Below, one piece after another: positions 1-13,000 of a DNA stretch of 64,000 nt. A program made the position numbers and the translations under genes. Position 1 is the first letter of the stretch; every line of letters begins with the position of its first letter. The notes beneath the pieces were generated by a model. That model searched no databases and was not told the DNA's origin. It worked only from the letters and a program-made list of their open reading frames with translations. The DNA comes from Lineus longissimus (Eukaryota > Nemertea > Pilidiophora > Heteronemertea > Lineidae): positions 6,946,001 through 7,010,000 of the forward strand of contig NC_088320.1 of assembly GCF_910592395.1 (NCBI RefSeq). The letters run 5' to 3'.

Positions 1-290
1 GCAACTCTGAAAGCGTCATTTGATAATTATTTACGCGCCGACAGCAATAATGAAATCAAAACATCGTTTGCGGGGAGGCAGTAATTGGTAGCATACAGGT
101 AAACTGTCGTCAATCAATTTGATAAGGGAAAGCTGGCAAGAAATGTCACATCGACAAATTGAATTGTTTGTCCTTTCTTGGCAGTTTTTTGTTGTTTTTA
201 TTCCGGGATCGCTTCTCCCCCTGGTCGATAATCCCGATAAGACTCATATAAGATTCCAAATTAAAGATTCTCAGTGAAAGTTCGATTTTA
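1..290. other. non-coding flank
   Basis: No gene or recognisable element is seen in this AT-rich stretch before the first tandem array. It contains T-rich runs near 185-200 but no open frame of note. Confidence 0.4.
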
Positions 291-662
291 CTCAGTGTCG
301 TATACAATCTTAACCAGTTTTGTGTACATATGATTATAACATGTAGTTAAGATCTTAACCAGAACCCTTTAAGCTGGATTTTAATCTGTGTCGTAAACAA
401 TCTTAACCAGTTTTGTGTACAAAGGATTATAACATGTAGTTTAGATCTTAACCAGAACCCTTTAAGCTGGTTTTTACTCAGTGTCGTAAACAATCTTAAC
501 CAGTTTTGTGTACAAAGGATTATAACATGTAGTTAAGATCTTAACCAGAACCCTTTAAGCTGTTTTTTACTCTGTGTCGTATACAATCTTAACCAGTTTT
601 GTGTATATATGATTATAACATGTAGTTAAGATCTTAACCAGAACCCTTTAAGCTATTGGGGA
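291..662. repeat. 93-bp tandem array, four copies
   Basis: Four head-to-tail copies begin at 291, 384, 477 and 570, each recognised by a YCWGTGTCGTAWAC start, giving an exact 93-bp spacing. Each unit contains ATCTTAACCAG twice, so the 93-bp unit itself looks like an older duplication of a shorter unit. Copies differ by only a few substitutions (for example ACATATG against ACAAAGG), so the array is young or homogenised. A decayed partial copy continues to about 740. No coding potential is seen. Confidence 0.93.
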
Positions 663-3600
663 AAAAAACTTTTTAGGAAGTTTGTTCATGATTTTAACCA
701 GAATCTCAGCAAGTTTTGTGTCAAACAAACTATAACCAACGTCGTGCATCCTTGGATAAACTACATCCAGACAAAGTTAATACGCATATTCCCAAAGAAG
801 TTTCAGAGATGATCTTTATGATACCTAGATGTACGAACACATTAATCGGTGAAGGTCATGTAGAAATTGTTTAAAATTCACACAGCTACATGTATATCGA
901 ACTCTCATCGCTTGAAGACTTACGTCTTTGCAAACGAATATTTTTTTTAAGATTTAGGAATGCGCACACCGTTTAGCGACAAAGGCCTTGTCTGTCGTAG
1001 TTATCATGGAAATTCACAATCTTTTTGACTGAGATGTTGCATTACTGCTGCACGTGGTGATGAGTGTCGCTTCAGGGTTATTAGTCATGTCACCACCCGC
1101 AAGAACAATCTCAGACAATCAATCGGTAAAAAGGGAAAAGCGCAGGCCCATGGTAAAAACTCGACAAGTTTGATTCAGACAAAGAAAGTTGGAACTGACA
1201 GACTAAGAGCTCTTGGAGAGTACCTGAGTCGGATAAAACAGTTATACGCGACCCGCCTTCCCATCTCTCGATTAACAAAGCTCTCTTTCAAACCGATGTT
1301 AACATACACCAAAAAACCTGGTATTGGAAATCTGACGTTTCGTTCACTTTCTAAAGACGGGGAAAAGGTGGTGCCATATTAGCCAAACAGCATCGCAGAA
1401 TAATTGGAGGAAACTCAGACAAAATGTCAGAAAACAAAACAAGGGATCTGTCCCAACCAGAACAAGGAAATCTTGCCGGGCATTGTATGGAGTAGCGCCG
1501 ACGGCCGACCGAAGATAACTTGTATATGGACGACTTAAAAAACTTGACTTGGCCGAACACCAGAGACATGATCTGTCTTGCTGAGGATAAAACCCAATAG
1601 CTCAGTGTCGCAAAAAGTGCGCACGTCTGCGGTACATGATGATTATGATGAACGAAACCTCTTCACTAAGTATTGTGACATGTAGCTGGTATACTTACAT
1701 GAACTATATACAGCCAGATAAGCTGGTAAGAACATGTCTTACAGATGGTATTTCCGTTTCAGAGAAAGCACTCGTTTGGTGACAATTATTAGTAACTACA
1801 TGAACGTGCTGAATATGAAAGTCCTTAAATGTCATCATGTGGTTTCAATGGTACACATGTGCTCTTAAGTTGTAATGCTAGCAGTGGCTGGCGAGTGGTG
1901 ATGAAGGATTCGAAACACGCATACTCGATAGAGATGTATGCGCATCAACTTCCATTTCTTTTGTACCCACTCGCATGACCTTAGCCAGTCGATCGAAATG
2001 GGCATATCCATGGTGGGAGAACGTCGAGTTGCAGTTACATCTCCTATGTTATCAAACTAAACACTCGGCGGAAAATTTGATCAATGGCTTATTTTCATAA
2101 CTTTACATTTTGTGTGGTTGTATTTACTTGCAAAAGTGCAACTCACTCGCGACCACTTGAGCGAAATCTGCATTACGCAGACTTCGCAACCCTTACGAAC
2201 GTCGAAGTACGGAGTTTTTTTGTTTTTTTTCCAATCAGTCGACGACGGCGATTATTCGAGATGTTGTTGATTCCCTGGCCGTGTTAGCCAATTCGAATCA
2301 TCGTCCTTTAAGGTTTGTGAAGCCTGCGTATTAACGAGTATATTCATTCCTAGGGTGCAATGCATGCGTCATGGAAATTAGTTCGGTCATCGATACTTCT
2401 CCTTTAAGAACCCATATGTCATAAGTGTGAAGCACATGTTATCTAATTCCCTACGATTTTGCAATTATTATACAAACCCTAACAAATTTGCCGGTGCAAA
2501 AATTGACGATGTACCTCATACTTGTTTGACAATGGTATACTTGTCAAGGCCGGAAACCAAATCGAATTAATTCCTCCTGCACGATATTAGTGTCACTGGT
2601 CATAGGGAAACCGTAGAAGACACTTCGTCTTACTTTGCGAGCACGTCAAAATAACTGTTCAGAGATATGTCATGTCTTGGCAAAAGCAATATAAATGATA
2701 CTTTATATTCCGCTTCCTCTCCTTCTAATACGTCAATGTTAGGATTTGCTGACCTTCTGGAAAAAATACTATTAAATTTGTTCATGCTGTTCAACAACAA
2801 CCTCTGAATCAAAGTCATTATTCTCTGAAACCGTTTTTTTTCAGTGGGTTTTATTGTACATATATTGTAAATATTACACAATAAATGTGTTAATTTAAGT
2901 AACTGTTTCTGTGGTTTTCTGGCCCCCAGGTGTCAGCAATTAAACTAAAATTCTGCGATATTGAATCTAACATTTAAGAATTTTTAGGGAATTGCGTTCA
3001 GAAAAAAAATTAAGGCAGTCGATTTGAGTTTCTCGACATATAGCCGAAAATATTGCGAATATGGACTAGGCTTTTTTATTTTTGGTATTAATAGAGCAAC
3101 TCGTCTCCAAGATAGTAGATGTATGAAATTTAAGCACGAAATAACAGTATCCACATCCCAGGATCTGCCGAAAATCACTAACTAATTGATGTAAGTCGAG
3201 TGTCGTTAAACTTGAGGACGTTTAATTATGGCCACCCGATATATCTTATGAAAATGCCATCAAAGGCTACGAACTAAAGAATCTCTCTCGGCAAAGTCAG
3301 TGCTTCTGCGCAGAACTCGCGAAATAAATGACGTTGTTTCAGGAATTTGCTATATCCGATATACGCCACATGAAATACTGGCTATTACTGTGATATCCCG
3401 GCTAGGCATCCCTTTTACCAAATATGTTCTTGCTTTTATGCAATGAAAAACGCCGTGATGTATTCGTAATACACCAAAGGCTTGTTATTTAGCAACAATA
3501 TACCGCCAAGGAAAAGGTTACGAATATATTTCTTAGCCAAAAATAAAAGCAATTCCCTCACAAAAAGTAACCTGCACTATGAATAAGTATGACAAATGAC

Positions 3601-4423
3601 TGATAGAGAGCATATTTGCTCTTTATGATGCACAGTTCAGGAAACTCTGACATATCTTTGGCATATTGACGCACGTTCGTACCTCTTTATTTAGCATGCA
3701 ACATCCGACTGTGTTTGATACTTTTGGCTTGTTTTCTTATTCATAACCTCTTATTGGAATGACATTTCAATTATTTACCATGGGGCGGTATATAGTGGTG
3801 AATATCGACTTTAAGCGCGTTATTGGTGTAAAATATCATGCTGAGGTAATGACTGTTCCATCATTCCTGTCACCTTTGATCATCTACGCATCAGACTTAA
3901 AGGTTTTGTGTGGCCGAAAGCATTAGTTGGCGCTCATCGAGGTTCGATTTGCCTTATGATGCAGCTATTCTTAATTGGAAATCTACCTATGGTTGCATCT
4001 TCAAGTGAGAGTAGAGCATGACCTTAACACCTGCTTTGAAAAACGTTAGCGGGCGCATATAGCCTCAATAGCAGTCGTGTTTAAAAATACCTTTTAGCTT
4101 CATTGTTATAGGGATTGTTGTCATTGGCATTGTCATTTAATTTTTTTTGACGTGATGACAGTTTTCCCAGGTATGCTACCGAATATCACTGATCATTGCA
4201 CTCAAGCTATGTTCCGGTGTAACATCTGTGGTTGTTCCCCATGTGTCAGTGTTTCCAAACAATAGGCAGCTAGAGAGACCACGACTTTTCAATAGGGGGG
4301 ATACACAGAAAAACTTGTCAATCTATTTTTGAGCGTTCCCAAACAATGAGGGGAAACACTCAAAAACAGAAACACTCAAAAACATTACACCGGTACAATA
4401 TTACGACTAATATACAGATATAC
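663..4423. other. gene-free stretch
   Basis: Beyond the decayed array edge I see only short chance reading frames here, the longest about 70-80 codons, without domain signatures or paired splice sites. Around 4212-4400 there are short local repeats just before the SINE: CCGGTGTAA and its inverse about 170 bp apart, and GAAACACTCAAAAAC twice. These may be a small degraded element, but its borders are not clear. Confidence 0.4.
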
Positions 4424-4680
4424 CGATCTCGATGGCCTAGTGGTTAAGGCGCCCGCCTCGTGAACGGAAGGTCGAAGGTTCGAGGCCCGCTGGTAACCTC
4501 TTTCCGATGCGGCCGGTTGGTGAGCCGCCAGCTAGTTAAATATAGGGTACAAACTGCCTTCTCGCCAGGCGCCTGGCATTAGAGATAGGAGTTTGGAAGT
4601 GAAGAGTGTCTCATAAGCCAAAAAGCTGGCTGGCCCTTTCATTAGGGGTGACACTACAATAAACAAACTTTACTTTTGTA
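4424..4680 (+). mobile_element. tRNA-derived SINE
   Basis: The 5' part carries an internal RNA polymerase III promoter: an A-box-like TGGCCTAGTGG near 4433 and a B-box-like GGTTCGAGGCC near 4476, spaced as in a tRNA. The 5' and 3' ends of the tRNA-like part do not pair as an acceptor stem. A non-tRNA body of about 180 bp follows, ending in an A-rich CAATAAACAAAC tail. This is the layout of a tRNA-derived SINE rather than a working tRNA gene. I cannot assign the central body to a named SINE superfamily, and I saw no second copy in this window. Target-site duplications are not obvious. Confidence 0.7.
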
Positions 4681-7600
4681 CATGATATCATTTGTATTGC
4701 TGAAATGGACTCACTCCTACCTACATGTATGTCAGACTTCTGACAGATGACATTTTGCAACCTTCTTCAAAACCCAGGAGTTGAAATACCAGTGTAATGT
4801 TATTCATCTTTTGACAAGAAAAGAGATTTATAATGCATTTGCCCTTATTTCTGCACGCAGGTTTCATGTCCTTTGCCGAACCAATATTAGATTGCGGTGC
4901 ACCGATGATTAGAAAGAAACATCGGGGTGGAAGATGCCATTGGACCGAACTTGGCATTGAACAATATAACAGGACGAGCGCTGCCGTAGGAATAATATCA
5001 TGGACTGCACCTGGTTGACTTGCCATATCGTACATGTGCGCATACTACATGTATGATGTTATAAGGGTATACCAGATTCACGTGAAGTAATTAAAGGATA
5101 ATGTACTGAGCAATTTCGCTTGTAAATTTACATAAAGTCTCAGACTGTTTGAAGAATCGATTGTATTCTCGATCCAATGCGACGAGAAGGCATACGAGGA
5201 AGCACAATGTCGGGTATAAGTACAATAATGACGCCGATTCACGAATATTTCCGAGGAGCTAAGAGAAAAAAGTGAATGGACGAGTGTCGCTCCCTGGAAT
5301 TCGTGATTGAGTTCGTGAGCTTTCCGAACCCACCCTACTGTCGATGTGCGAGGACAGGCTAAATCAAAGCGACCGCAAACTAACGTAGTTGGTTTTTCTG
5401 TGACAATGGAGTCAAATAGAATAAGAACTGTTAATTCGAATAGTAAATTTAACTTGGTTTTAGCTTATTTGCTTTATCGATTGCGGAATTTTTGAAATCT
5501 TTATCTTCACCAGCTCCGCTTCGAATTCCCATGTTTACTTAATTAACTTTTGCCGTTTCTGGTGTGGCGCTAGTGCGATGCTCTACTTTTGCAGACAGAA
5601 GAAAATAAGTCAAATATTTTCATAATTTGAAGCAAAAATGAGAATAATCTATAAAGTGGTAGTGCCGTTCACATATTCGCGGGTTGTGAAACTTTTCCCC
5701 CTATAGCTACTGCCACCCCATCCAAAAATAGTTCTGGCGAACAATAACCTCGTCCCCCGCCAGGCCATTGTGCGTCTCCGCAAATTCCTGACGCAAGGTT
5801 GGATTGTAGCTACGTTTTCGTTGACCGAAGCAATCGACCAACGACCCAATCTTCACGAGATCTCGCAGGGAGTGCGTTGTTTTACCAGGCTGGGTGAACC
5901 AAACGACCCATCGTGTAATGAAAATACATAACAACACGTGTACATGTACATGTAGTGCTGCACAGAGACAGATTCTGTATTGGAATCTATTTTCCATTCA
6001 TTCCAAGTCTAAGTTACGAAGAGATGGGCCGGATATTGACGTATCTTTTAACCGACATGTACAAACAATATATAATCGAATAATCGAATAATCGAACCTT
6101 ACAAATGGCAGTTCCGAACATAGAATCACTTTCAAGGCACAACCCAACCCCCGGGGTTTTCGTGTGTCCGTAATAATAATAGTTTAGATAAACTTTTTTT
6201 TAAACGAACGAAGTTATCAATTATTCTGTCAATATTCGGGCTTCATCAAATGCGATATATTACAGCTTAGATTTTTTCATTATTTTCTTTTTTGATCTAA
6301 CTACTGGGTGTTGAGGTAAATGGCAAAAGATAATGTTAGACATTTTTTTTTCAATGATGGTTTATTTTGAGCAGCAAATATTGTCTAGTAGTGGGGTTTC
6401 CAAATCGGCTTAGTTATTGTTTCATCAAAATCCGCCCAATAATCACTAAAATACAGCGATTCTCAACTTTTTTATCATTTGTTTACTCTAATCTGCAGTG
6501 GTTACAATGATAATCACCATCCATGCATATTTCAAGCAACCTACGTGCAATTCATTGTCGTTTCCTTCATGGCCAAACTAGAAAAACCGCGTTCCATTAG
6601 ACCATATCCAAGTCTCGACCTTTCCACAAACTATTTTTGGCGAAGAGAGCTGGCGAAGTTGGGGCTTTAGACAATGTTCATGATTATGCTATACATCCGG
6701 TCACTCTCCTGACGAGTAATGGAGCCTATAATCCACTTCAGGAATTCTCTAACCCATCTATTTGCCTGAAAATTTGTTTAAGTCAGACCTGCTCCGAATG
6801 CTCCGACTTGTTTTCGTTCGTAACTAATGTCCGACAACCATAGATTGGGAGTGTACATCTTTCCAAGCAATGCACACAACCTAATGTATTCACTGCGTAT
6901 CAGGATGGTTGCACGCAGAGCATCACATGAATCTGCTAAAACAAAGACCTCAATACCGTGAGCAGCTGTGCGAAAGAGCTCTCGTTTAAGGTATTGATGC
7001 ATATTTCATTAAGACATGCACTCAGACATGTCAAAACACGTGAAACTCATCATATCAATCTGTATTGAGTATGTCAGTGGCGATATCACGCACAACCGAA
7101 ATCGACTGTTCATTGAGAAATGCATCAACGAGAGTCAGGCCAGAGCTTGCTTGAAGATATTCGCGCCGTAGTTACACAAACAGCCTTCACTGACGCCTGG
7201 GGCTTGATTGGCTATGAGCAAATTGCTTTTAGTCACATTCAGTTCGGAGTTTTAAACCTTTCAAAGAAATGTATTTGTACCAGTCCTTCTTCTTAACCAT
7301 GAATACCAAGATAACCGGGTTGCCATTGTCAGTAGATGTTTCCTTTGACGAGTGAGTAGGCGTAGGCTACCTCGAAAACATTGGTTTTTGAAACTTTACA
7401 TAAGGCACTGATCTCAATGCAGTATAGCGCTTTTGAGGCCACATTAATCTTCGATCATTTCTTCACACCGCTGGTCATGTGATAATGAAAGTGATATTCC
7501 TTGATTTGAGTCACTTCTTTACGATAGAAAAGATATTAACCTTCTTGCATTTCGCGCACAAACGGGCCTCCACTCAGAGAGCCTGGATTGGCTTCGAAGG

Positions 7601-8507
7601 CTTCCTCAGTGGCCAATCACCACCTCCACTAGTATAATGAGAGTGACACCAGTCCCCAAGTTTATCATATTTTTCTGTGACATGGATTTCAAAGCGCAGG
7701 CGAGTGTGGGGAACGCCCACTTGCGCAGATCGTGTCTGAACTCTTCAACTTTCACTATTTTGTCTATTTAGTAGAACGCACTCTTTGCTAACAACTTCCC
7801 TTACACCCACGTTTCCTGTACGACGTCAAATGCATTTCAATAATAAACTTGTCAAAGCTTGATATCTATCCATTATAATCTCTAGGTACAAATCTAGGAA
7901 ATTGGACACTAGCAAATTACGCAAATTGAGCAAATTCAGAGTACATATTATATAGTTGCTCCCACCAAGAACGCCACAAACATTGTACATTTTCTGAATT
8001 GAAACCCGATATCTTAACCATAATTCAATAACCATATCGTTATGTTTTCAACCTAAGGCGAACCATCAAATGTCTATTTCACCTTAAGTCGGTCGATATG
8101 ACTTGTACACCAGTGCAAGTGACCCATGCAATACGTACAACTCGTTTAACAAAGTGACATGAAATCGACTTCGAGAAAGACAGTGACTTTATGATTTATA
8201 AAATGGTAGAGCTATCCACTTTGCGCATAATTTATTGAACACGATGGGTTTGTGACGAGGTTTTCATATAACTGCTACGATCTGAAATTGGTGTAACAAC
8301 ATTTTGATGAAATATCTAACATTCAAACCTGGTTAGGAAAGGGTTGTAGGGCCACTAACTTTACTATATCGATCTAGAACTATCTAAGGTATCACGCGCG
8401 TATAGAATGGATCCCGTCTCACAAGACCAGTCGTGAAGTCCATATGCAACTGCCATATATGTTACTTAATTTGCTTGGTCGGTAAAACGGTTTTAGGTGT
8501 TCTTCTT
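4681..8507. other. gene-free stretch
   Basis: No gene is supported. A short 9-bp microsatellite (AATCGAATA units) lies at about 6073-6096 and ACATGTACATGTA words occur near 5940. Open frames are all short and lack domain or splice support. Confidence 0.4.
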
Positions 8508-8897
8508 ATGTCAGAGTATCCATGCAGTAGACAGCTGGAGAAGCAATGTTTTTTGAGTTGGGGGAAACTGGAAAACACGTGCCAAGCTGTCCTTCAAAGT
8601 GGGGAATCATGCACTCAAAAAAAGGAAATACTAAAATATTTTACACCGAAAGGGGCAGGGCGTAAAGGCTTGAAATGTTATAAGACAGAATATCCGGGCA
8701 ACAAAGGAATTCATCATGCACTTTTGATCTCTATGAAACAACATACCATAATCCGTCGGAATACAATAGGACCGGACTCATTTTTCCAGTGGGACAATTT
8801 CGTCTGCTACACTGGCTCAACCAGAAGGGTATACAAAACAACTAATTCTCTGACAAAATGTCACGTGCGTAGACCGACATGGCCACTCTGCTACTGA
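8508..8897 (+). CDS. unrecognised 129-codon ORF, doubtful
   Basis: From the first ATG at 8508 the frame stays open for 129 codons; upstream codons are also open but only from a GTG at 8433. The product would be basic and fairly cysteine-rich, with no signal peptide after the ATG, no membrane segment and no family I recognise. No splice sites or neighbouring exons support it. In AT-rich non-coding DNA of this length, one or two frames of this size are expected by chance, so this may be spurious. It is listed because it is among the longest plus-strand frames in the first 30 kb. Confidence 0.15.
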   Translation: MSEYPCSRQLEKQCFLSWGKLENTCQAVLQSGESCTQKKEILKYFTPKGAGRKGLKCYKTEYPGNKGIHHALLISMKQHTIIRRNTIGPDSFFQWDNFVCYTGSTRRVYKTTNSLTKCHVRRPTWPLCY

Positions 8898-9977
8898 GTA
8901 CCTCATATTCTTGACCTGAAAAAACGCGATATTTTTATTGAAGTGGCTATAGTGTGCAGTCGATTTTGTTATGCGACTCCCGGACTTCGACTCATTTGAC
9001 ATTATCACGGTAAATTTGATATGCTATTCTGGTCCCGAAGGTTAAGTGGTAGTGGTCAAGTGGATGTTGATTTTGGTGGTGTGTGGGTGGGGGTACCAAC
9101 TGATTTAGGACTGTTGGTGGGAAGGCCGAGGAACTGAAAAAGACATGGTGGGGACGCAACTCAAAGCCGGCTAGGGCGTCATCCCTCTGCGGTCGCGGAA
9201 GCAAAGCTTCACTCGGGCTTTGACCAAAATTACCGGTTAGCGCATTCATTTGAGGGGGGGGGGGGGTTAATCAAAATACTCAAACCGCACTAGCGGGTAC
9301 ATGTAAATTTTAATCATAACATTACCGTTTGGACAGAACACTGATATTTCCCGCGGCCGCGGAGGGAAAGGTTCAAGCAAAATCGTGATCAAAGGTTTAC
9401 ACCAAAATACGCTATCAACTTCACGCAACCTTTGACAAGCATCTGCTGACATTCAACAGCTATATCTGATCGAGTATCATGACCGATTAATCCAATTGTC
9501 CCACGCACTCAATCTGCGCCATTAACAGCATGTCAATCAACGCGAATAATAGAAACTGATTTGACAGAGCTAATCACGTGATACTAATTGATTTGCGCAC
9601 ACTTTGATTGGACAGCTGAGATAGGGAAAATCTGACGAATTGGTTTGGAATACAATGATCGGTCGTCTTGTTTGGTTCAAACGCCAACAATTCAGATTAT
9701 CGCCAAGCTGTTACACCGTTGCTACTTTTTTCTTTCTCACACTAACCCGGAAATGCCAGCGAATAGACTCATTCCATCAAGGCTTGATTTCACCAGGACC
9801 TTTTTGCCTCTGCGACCCCAGCGTGAAAACTACATTTTGTACGTCCAGTCTTAGTTGGCATTTTGGTACGTTATACCCGCCCGCGAGGTTGGTGGAATGC
9901 GGAAGAGCCATCAAAAGACACCAGCCGCACCGAAGGAGAAATTTGACACTATCACCAAGAGCCGCAGGGGTCGAGGG
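8898..9977. other. non-coding with poly-G tract
   Basis: No gene is supported. A run of about 13 G residues sits at 9254-9266, and other G-rich patches occur near 9080-9095. A long plus-strand frame at 9640-10047 runs across a local duplication and has no recognisable product. Confidence 0.35.
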
Positions 9978-10033
9978 GAGTCTTCCATCGGCGATGACCG
10001 AAGCGGAGTCTTCCATCGGCGATGACCGAAGCG
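9978..10033. repeat. 28-bp perfect tandem duplication
   Basis: A 28-bp unit beginning GAGTCTTCCATCGG occurs twice in direct succession (9978-10005 and 10006-10033), apparently without mismatch. It is a recent local slippage or duplication event. Confidence 0.9.
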
Positions 10034-13000
10034 GTGAAACACTCTAGTTGATACAGGCATTCAACCCGGAAAATCAGGCACGTCATATGCACGTTTATTC
10101 TTATGCTTTTCTAGACCAATAGCACAAAAAAATCGCTATTTCGACATCCTCCAAGATTTCAATTAAGAGTAAAATTTAACGCCCCCACCCTTCGACAATC
10201 CATTCTTTAGATATTCAAAGACCCAATTTCTGAAATGGACAGTATTGAAACTAAGACATTACGCTGATTGCAGCTGTCATCCTGTGACGTACATTATCGT
10301 CGCCGTTATTGAAGCTATGATGCCAAATCTGATGACATGAAGCAGCCATTGGTTTAATTCTTCGTCTCATTAATCAGGCTTTCCAAAAGGCGTGCGCCAT
10401 TGCCTTTCTAATTAATTGAAGCTTGGCAATGAGTGTCTGCAGAGGCAATATACTAGTAGCTGATGCCATAGAGTCGAAGTTGTCCACACTGAAAGTTGGA
10501 GATGTATATCAAGTGACATGCTAAGTTGATAAAAAGTTATGTTGATACGAATGTTGATGCTAGCTGTCAAGTTATCAGTAACTAAGGAGTGCTTCCCTTA
10601 AGGACGCTTGCACATTCCAATAAAAAAGTATCGTATCAATTAGATTTAAATTCTATATAAAAATAAAATTAAGTTAGAAAAATATCGATATGGAATTAAT
10701 GAAGGATTCAAATTGGTTCGTGGTCAATGGTTGATTTTGTCAATTGCAGCAGCGCAATTAAATGGTCAAATTGATTAGCGATTCAACTCAATTATCAGTT
10801 TGTTTAGAAGATTCTTCTGAGTATTCGAAGCCCAAATTAATTGAAATATTTGTAACTGAACCACAGCACCGGCATTAGAGACGTTTATAAAGGTGACGTA
10901 TCTAATCTTGATACATGTGCCTTAATAATCATGATTATCTCCCCCAACAAGCGTCCACGATGCGTCCACACAAACACATTCACTCCAAGTTTCCCACTTA
11001 CAAGTAACATGTGCGTAAAAAACAACAACAACCTTTTTGGTTCTTTTACCATTACCTGGTTCCAACACAATACCAGCCGTGATTCGTTTCGGCTTCAGCA
11101 TTGTTTTATTTCAATCTTATTCCTGTTACATCTCTGATAACCTACTCGGGAATATCAATTTATAGGAAACCATCATCCGAGTGAACACAATCCTGAAGAA
11201 AAAAAAGCCGAACCAAGGTTTAAGAGCTACATGACGTCCTCCGCATTGCTTTGACAAAAACATGGATTCATTCACAATCTTAGAAAGCATACCTCCAGGT
11301 CAGACTGCTATTCAGCTTGTTACGTCCGTAGATGAAACAGCAAGATAGGAGATGATAAGCGAGCCGGGGAACCCGATAGACGAGATATCTATCGACTACA
11401 CGTCGTTGCTTTGTGTTCTAATTCATAGAGAAAGAAAATAACTGCGTGATCGCCTACTGTGATCGCGTTGTTTACCTAATTGGGCCCCGATTGTTCTGAG
11501 ACGTGATCGTACGCGTTGACTTCAGGGCATCTTCTTTTCGGATGTAGATAGGCGTTAATTTTGGCGTTTGTGGTATAACATTTTTGTCAATTCATCGAGT
11601 CATTCAGCCGGAACTCTTACTTTCACCGGTAAAGATCTTGCCAGATTTCTACCAGAAAAGGTACACATAGCAATACAGATCTACATGTACCTCTGGTGCC
11701 TTCCTTCTAGCAAAATAACCCAATGAAGAAAATTTCTTAGCACTAATAAACAATTCCTGAAATTGATGTTGATATGCCACTGATCAAACTAACACTGGCC
11801 TTTGTCAAAAAAATATTCCGGGACGATATATCGGTGTCAAGTGATCGCATATTTGCTAACCTGTCCGAAATTAATACACTGCACAGTCATATAGCTATCT
11901 TGGCATGGCACATGGGTGTGCAATGAGAAGAGCTGTACACACCTCGTACTATGCACGACAGCCTCGCGATCGGCCAGAATAGCATTCGTGTCGTTTTCGA
12001 TGTTGTCGCTGCGGAGACATCTTCCTCCTTCGCCGTGGGCACAATTGCTACGCCTTCACCAATACACAAAGTAAAGAAAGACTCCGATAAAAGTCGGAAG
12101 GAACTCCCAACGATAGTCCGTTCCTACCCGTGGGATTTCTAATTACTCTGTTGCGCAGTTGGAAAAAAACCCATCAGATTCTCTGTTTTGGATTTTGTCG
12201 GCTGGTTTCTGCTGATTTGCTGTTTTGCGATTTTGCTTTGGGCTGTTCTTAGATACGTGTAGAGATAAAGACTTCGGTTTTCTTGATTTGACAAATTACT
12301 CGGCAGATTGGGCATGAATGCTGTCATAAATCTTGCTATTTGCGCATGAGAAAAATCACCCAAAAAAACCTCATGAATGATCAGTGGATAAGTGGATAGT
12401 GCTGAGTCCGTCTATGGCGACTTGTAAATGTTCACTTAAATGACGCTATAAGTGATGTGGCTTTTGGCCTGATCTGCCATAAAGTTACTAAGTAACAGCT
12501 TTATTTTTGCTGTTTTTTTCCTCGACATTGGTGTTTGCAGGACAGAATTTTCTGTCTTACTAGATCCTGGTGCAGGAGACAGTTTCGTAGGAGGTGGACT
12601 GCATGGTGTTTGCATTCTGCTGCACGTCTTCCTTCAACATGCGTTGCAATTACCTCCTACCCTTCCCCAACCGAGTAACCGATATGCCTACGAGTTACAC
12701 ATGCTGTATCTGAAACAACCTAATTTAAATCGGTTCTTTGTAGTAGTGTGTATTGCAGGGAAAGATGACGTAGGAAAACAAACTAATTTTCCTAATTACG
12801 TGCACTGCATCTAAGAATCTAATCGGAACTTTAGACCGGAGGTATATCTTGCAACCAATACCAATCAAGCAAACTGCACAGGACAAAGTACGCGTCCCCA
12901 AGCAGGTTCACAGACCAGGTTACTAGGATACAGACAAACTTGATTAGACATCTATGTCCCGCCGTGACAATGTGTATGACCTGGCAATCGAATGTCGTTA

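Noticed and set aside
4425-4500. A tRNA gene at the 5' part of the SINE
   Set aside because: A and B boxes are present but the ends do not pair as an acceptor stem, and a SINE body with an A-rich tail follows directly.
9640-10047. 135-codon plus-strand frame
   Set aside because: It spans the 28-bp tandem duplication, overlaps a second long frame, and has no recognisable product.
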